DNA from: Argyresthia goedartella
Taxonomy: Eukaryota > Arthropoda > Insecta > Lepidoptera > Argyresthiidae
Direction of reading: 5' to 3'
DNA length: 64,000 nucleotides
NCBI GenBank assembly: GCA_949825045.1
Contig: OX463818.1
Location: 30,830,906 to 30,894,905, forward strand
Below are positions 62,817 through 64,000 of this stretch, piece by piece. The position numbers and the translations under genes are program-made. How positions within the stretch are numbered: position 1 is the first letter of the stretch; each line of letters opens with the position of its first letter. The notes beneath the pieces are model-generated. The model saw only the letters and a list, made by a program, of their open reading frames with translations. It had not been told where the DNA came from and searched no databases.

Positions 62817-64000
62817 CGTGGTGGTCATATAATTAAGAACGATTTGTAGTACCAGATATTTTTTTTCAAAACTATGCTATGTGTACTTTTAAGTTCCTTC
62901 TTAAAAGTAATTAGTTGTGTTATGAAATAGCTACATCGATAAAGTAAACGGGATTAGGAGTAAATATTTAAAACATTTACTATTTTTTTTACAAATTTAA
63001 TTGTTTATCGATAATTACAAATTCAAGTAGTAAAAATGCTGGACAAATAATTAAGAACGATTCTTAAGCTGCTCGAGAGTTGTTTCCGTAGATACTTAGA
63101 TTTTACAAATCACATTAAATAAGACAGTGACAATGTTAAAAATTATAATTTAATACATTTTACTCTAAGTTAATAGTTTGTAGCGTGACCATGGCTTTTA
63201 ATAACTGCCTTACACCGACGAGGCATTGATTCTATCAATTTTTGACATTTTTCAAGAGAAATAAAGCGCCATTCTTCTAAAAAAACGTTATATAACTCAG
63301 TTAGGTTACCACATCGTCGATTTGAAACCTTTTTCTTGACTTCGCGCCAAAGATGCTCTATGGGATTTAAATCTGGGCTGTTCGGTGGCCATGCTAAGAC
63401 AGAAACTGATTGAGATGTGAGGAATTCTTTAACGGTACGTGCAGTGTGCTTCGGATCGTTGTCGTGTTGGAATGTCCAAATAATCGGAAGTACGTCTTCA
63501 GCATATGGTAACATAGTTTTTTCGAGTATATTTTTGTACTGGAATTGATCCATGTTTCCTTCTATCAGTCTAACAGGTCCAACACCATGACCAGAGAAGC
63601 ATCCCCAAATTTTCACATTTCCACCACCATGCTTTAAAGTCATTTTTGTGTACTTGGGGTCGAATGCTGTATTCGGAGGGCGTCGAACATATCGTTTCCC
63701 ATCAGAACATACTCTGTTAATTTTTGTTTCGTCAGAGAAAAGAACATTTTTCCACTGTCTTGCTGTCCATCTTTCATACCTCCTAGCAAATGCAAGCCGG
63801 GCTTGCCTATGACACTGTTTCAACATGGGCACCTTTCTTGCTATCCTTCCGTTCAACTTCGCTTCTACCAATCGCCTTCGGATAGTGCGCGCTGAGATCG
63901 CTGAAGGGTTATTTTCACCAAAGTATTCTTTTTTTAACTCATTAGACCCCTTAAAAGGGTATTGTTTTGCCAAACGCACGATATTTCGATCGTCTCGCTG
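62817..64000 (-). mobile_element. Tc1-like transposon (DD34E), off right edge
   Basis: The probable 3' end is at 62817 (CGTGGTGGTCATATAATTAA, after TA at 62815-62816). ATAATTAAGAACGATT occurs at 62829-62844 and again in the same orientation at 63047-63062, an inner direct repeat as in IR/DR-type ends. The transposase lies inside in reverse. The other end is outside the window. Confidence 0.75.
63170..64000 (-). CDS. Tc1-like transposase (DD34E), partial
   Basis: 276 residues visible and the frame is still open at the edge (starting QRDDRNIVRLAKQYPF). A complete protein would be about 340. Order: end of the DNA-binding domain (SARTIRRRLVEAKLNGR); first catalytic Asp in NVLFSDETK; GGGNVKIWGCFSGHG; second Asp in TFQHDNDPKHTA; third acidic residue Glu in SPDLNPIEHLW, 34 residues later. 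This is the Tc1 pattern. The C-terminus ends RCKAVIKSHGHATNY. No stop or frameshift in the visible part, so it may be functional. It would excise and insert its element at TA. Confidence 0.93.
   Translation of the reverse strand, partial: QRDDRNIVRLAKQYPFKGSNELKKEYFGENNPSAISARTIRRRLVEAKLNGRIARKVPMLKQCHRQARLAFARRYERWTARQWKNVLFSDETKINRVCSDGKRYVRRPPNTAFDPKYTKMTLKHGGGNVKIWGCFSGHGVGPVRLIEGNMDQFQYKNILEKTMLPYAEDVLPIIWTFQHDNDPKHTARTVKEFLTSQSVSVLAWPPNSPDLNPIEHLWREVKKKVSNRRCGNLTELYNVFLEEWRFISLEKCQKLIESMPRRCKAVIKSHGHATNY

Overview
The window looks like non-genic, repeat-dense chromosomal DNA from an insect, most probably a lepidopteran (moth or butterfly). The basis is AT-rich DNA, a CCTAA/TTAGG tract, a GGGTTCCGTACC-type interspersed repeat and tRNA-headed SINEs of the kind I associate with Lepidoptera, plus maT- and Tc1-type transposons and non-LTR retrotransposon debris. 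The order is inferred; the species cannot be named. I found no host protein gene, genuine tRNA, rRNA or CRISPR array. Family labels (SINE-A, MITE-C and so on) are local to this answer.

Layout. 1-8 kb: an endonuclease-domain LINE fragment running off the left edge (1-821), MITEs including one whose 42-bp terminal inverted repeats (TIRs) enclose a CCTAA tract (2369-2541), SINE-B, and a LINE 3' end split by a MITE (5331-5975). 8-20 kb: a possible 1.9-kb TIR unit, a clean hAT-type element with an 8-bp target site duplication (TSD) at 10626-11285, many copies of Rep-E, one split by a TTAA-flanked MITE (16872-17697), and a decayed RTE-like LINE (19327-20405). 20-36 kb: LINE-X and LINE-Y fragments, SINEs, several TIR elements and a C-terminal DDE transposase fragment with an acidic tail (33296-33838). 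36-47 kb: maT copy 1, SINEs, foldback elements and LINE pieces. 47.9-48.8 kb: a 19-unit, 47-bp tandem array. 50-57 kb: maT copy 2 with an intact 346-residue transposase, a GC-rich hairpin-rich duplication and nested TTAA MITEs. 57-64 kb: SINE-A copies, maT copy 3 inside a SINE-A, and a Tc1-like (DD34E) element running off the right edge.

How the parts work together. The only plausible functional machinery is transposition. The maT family (DD37D catalytic triad, 26-bp TIRs, TA target) has three copies about 95% alike in protein: one open, one frameshifted, one with a stop. The Tc1-like element is open for all 276 residues visible. The MITEs and SINEs are non-autonomous and depend on proteins encoded elsewhere. 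Nested insertions give a relative chronology: SINE-A, MITE-H, Rep-E and SINE-G copies came before the maT, TTAA-MITE and MITE-C insertions that sit in or beside them.

All work was done by eye. Boundaries are usually good to a few bases where a TIR or TSD is quoted and to tens of bases otherwise.
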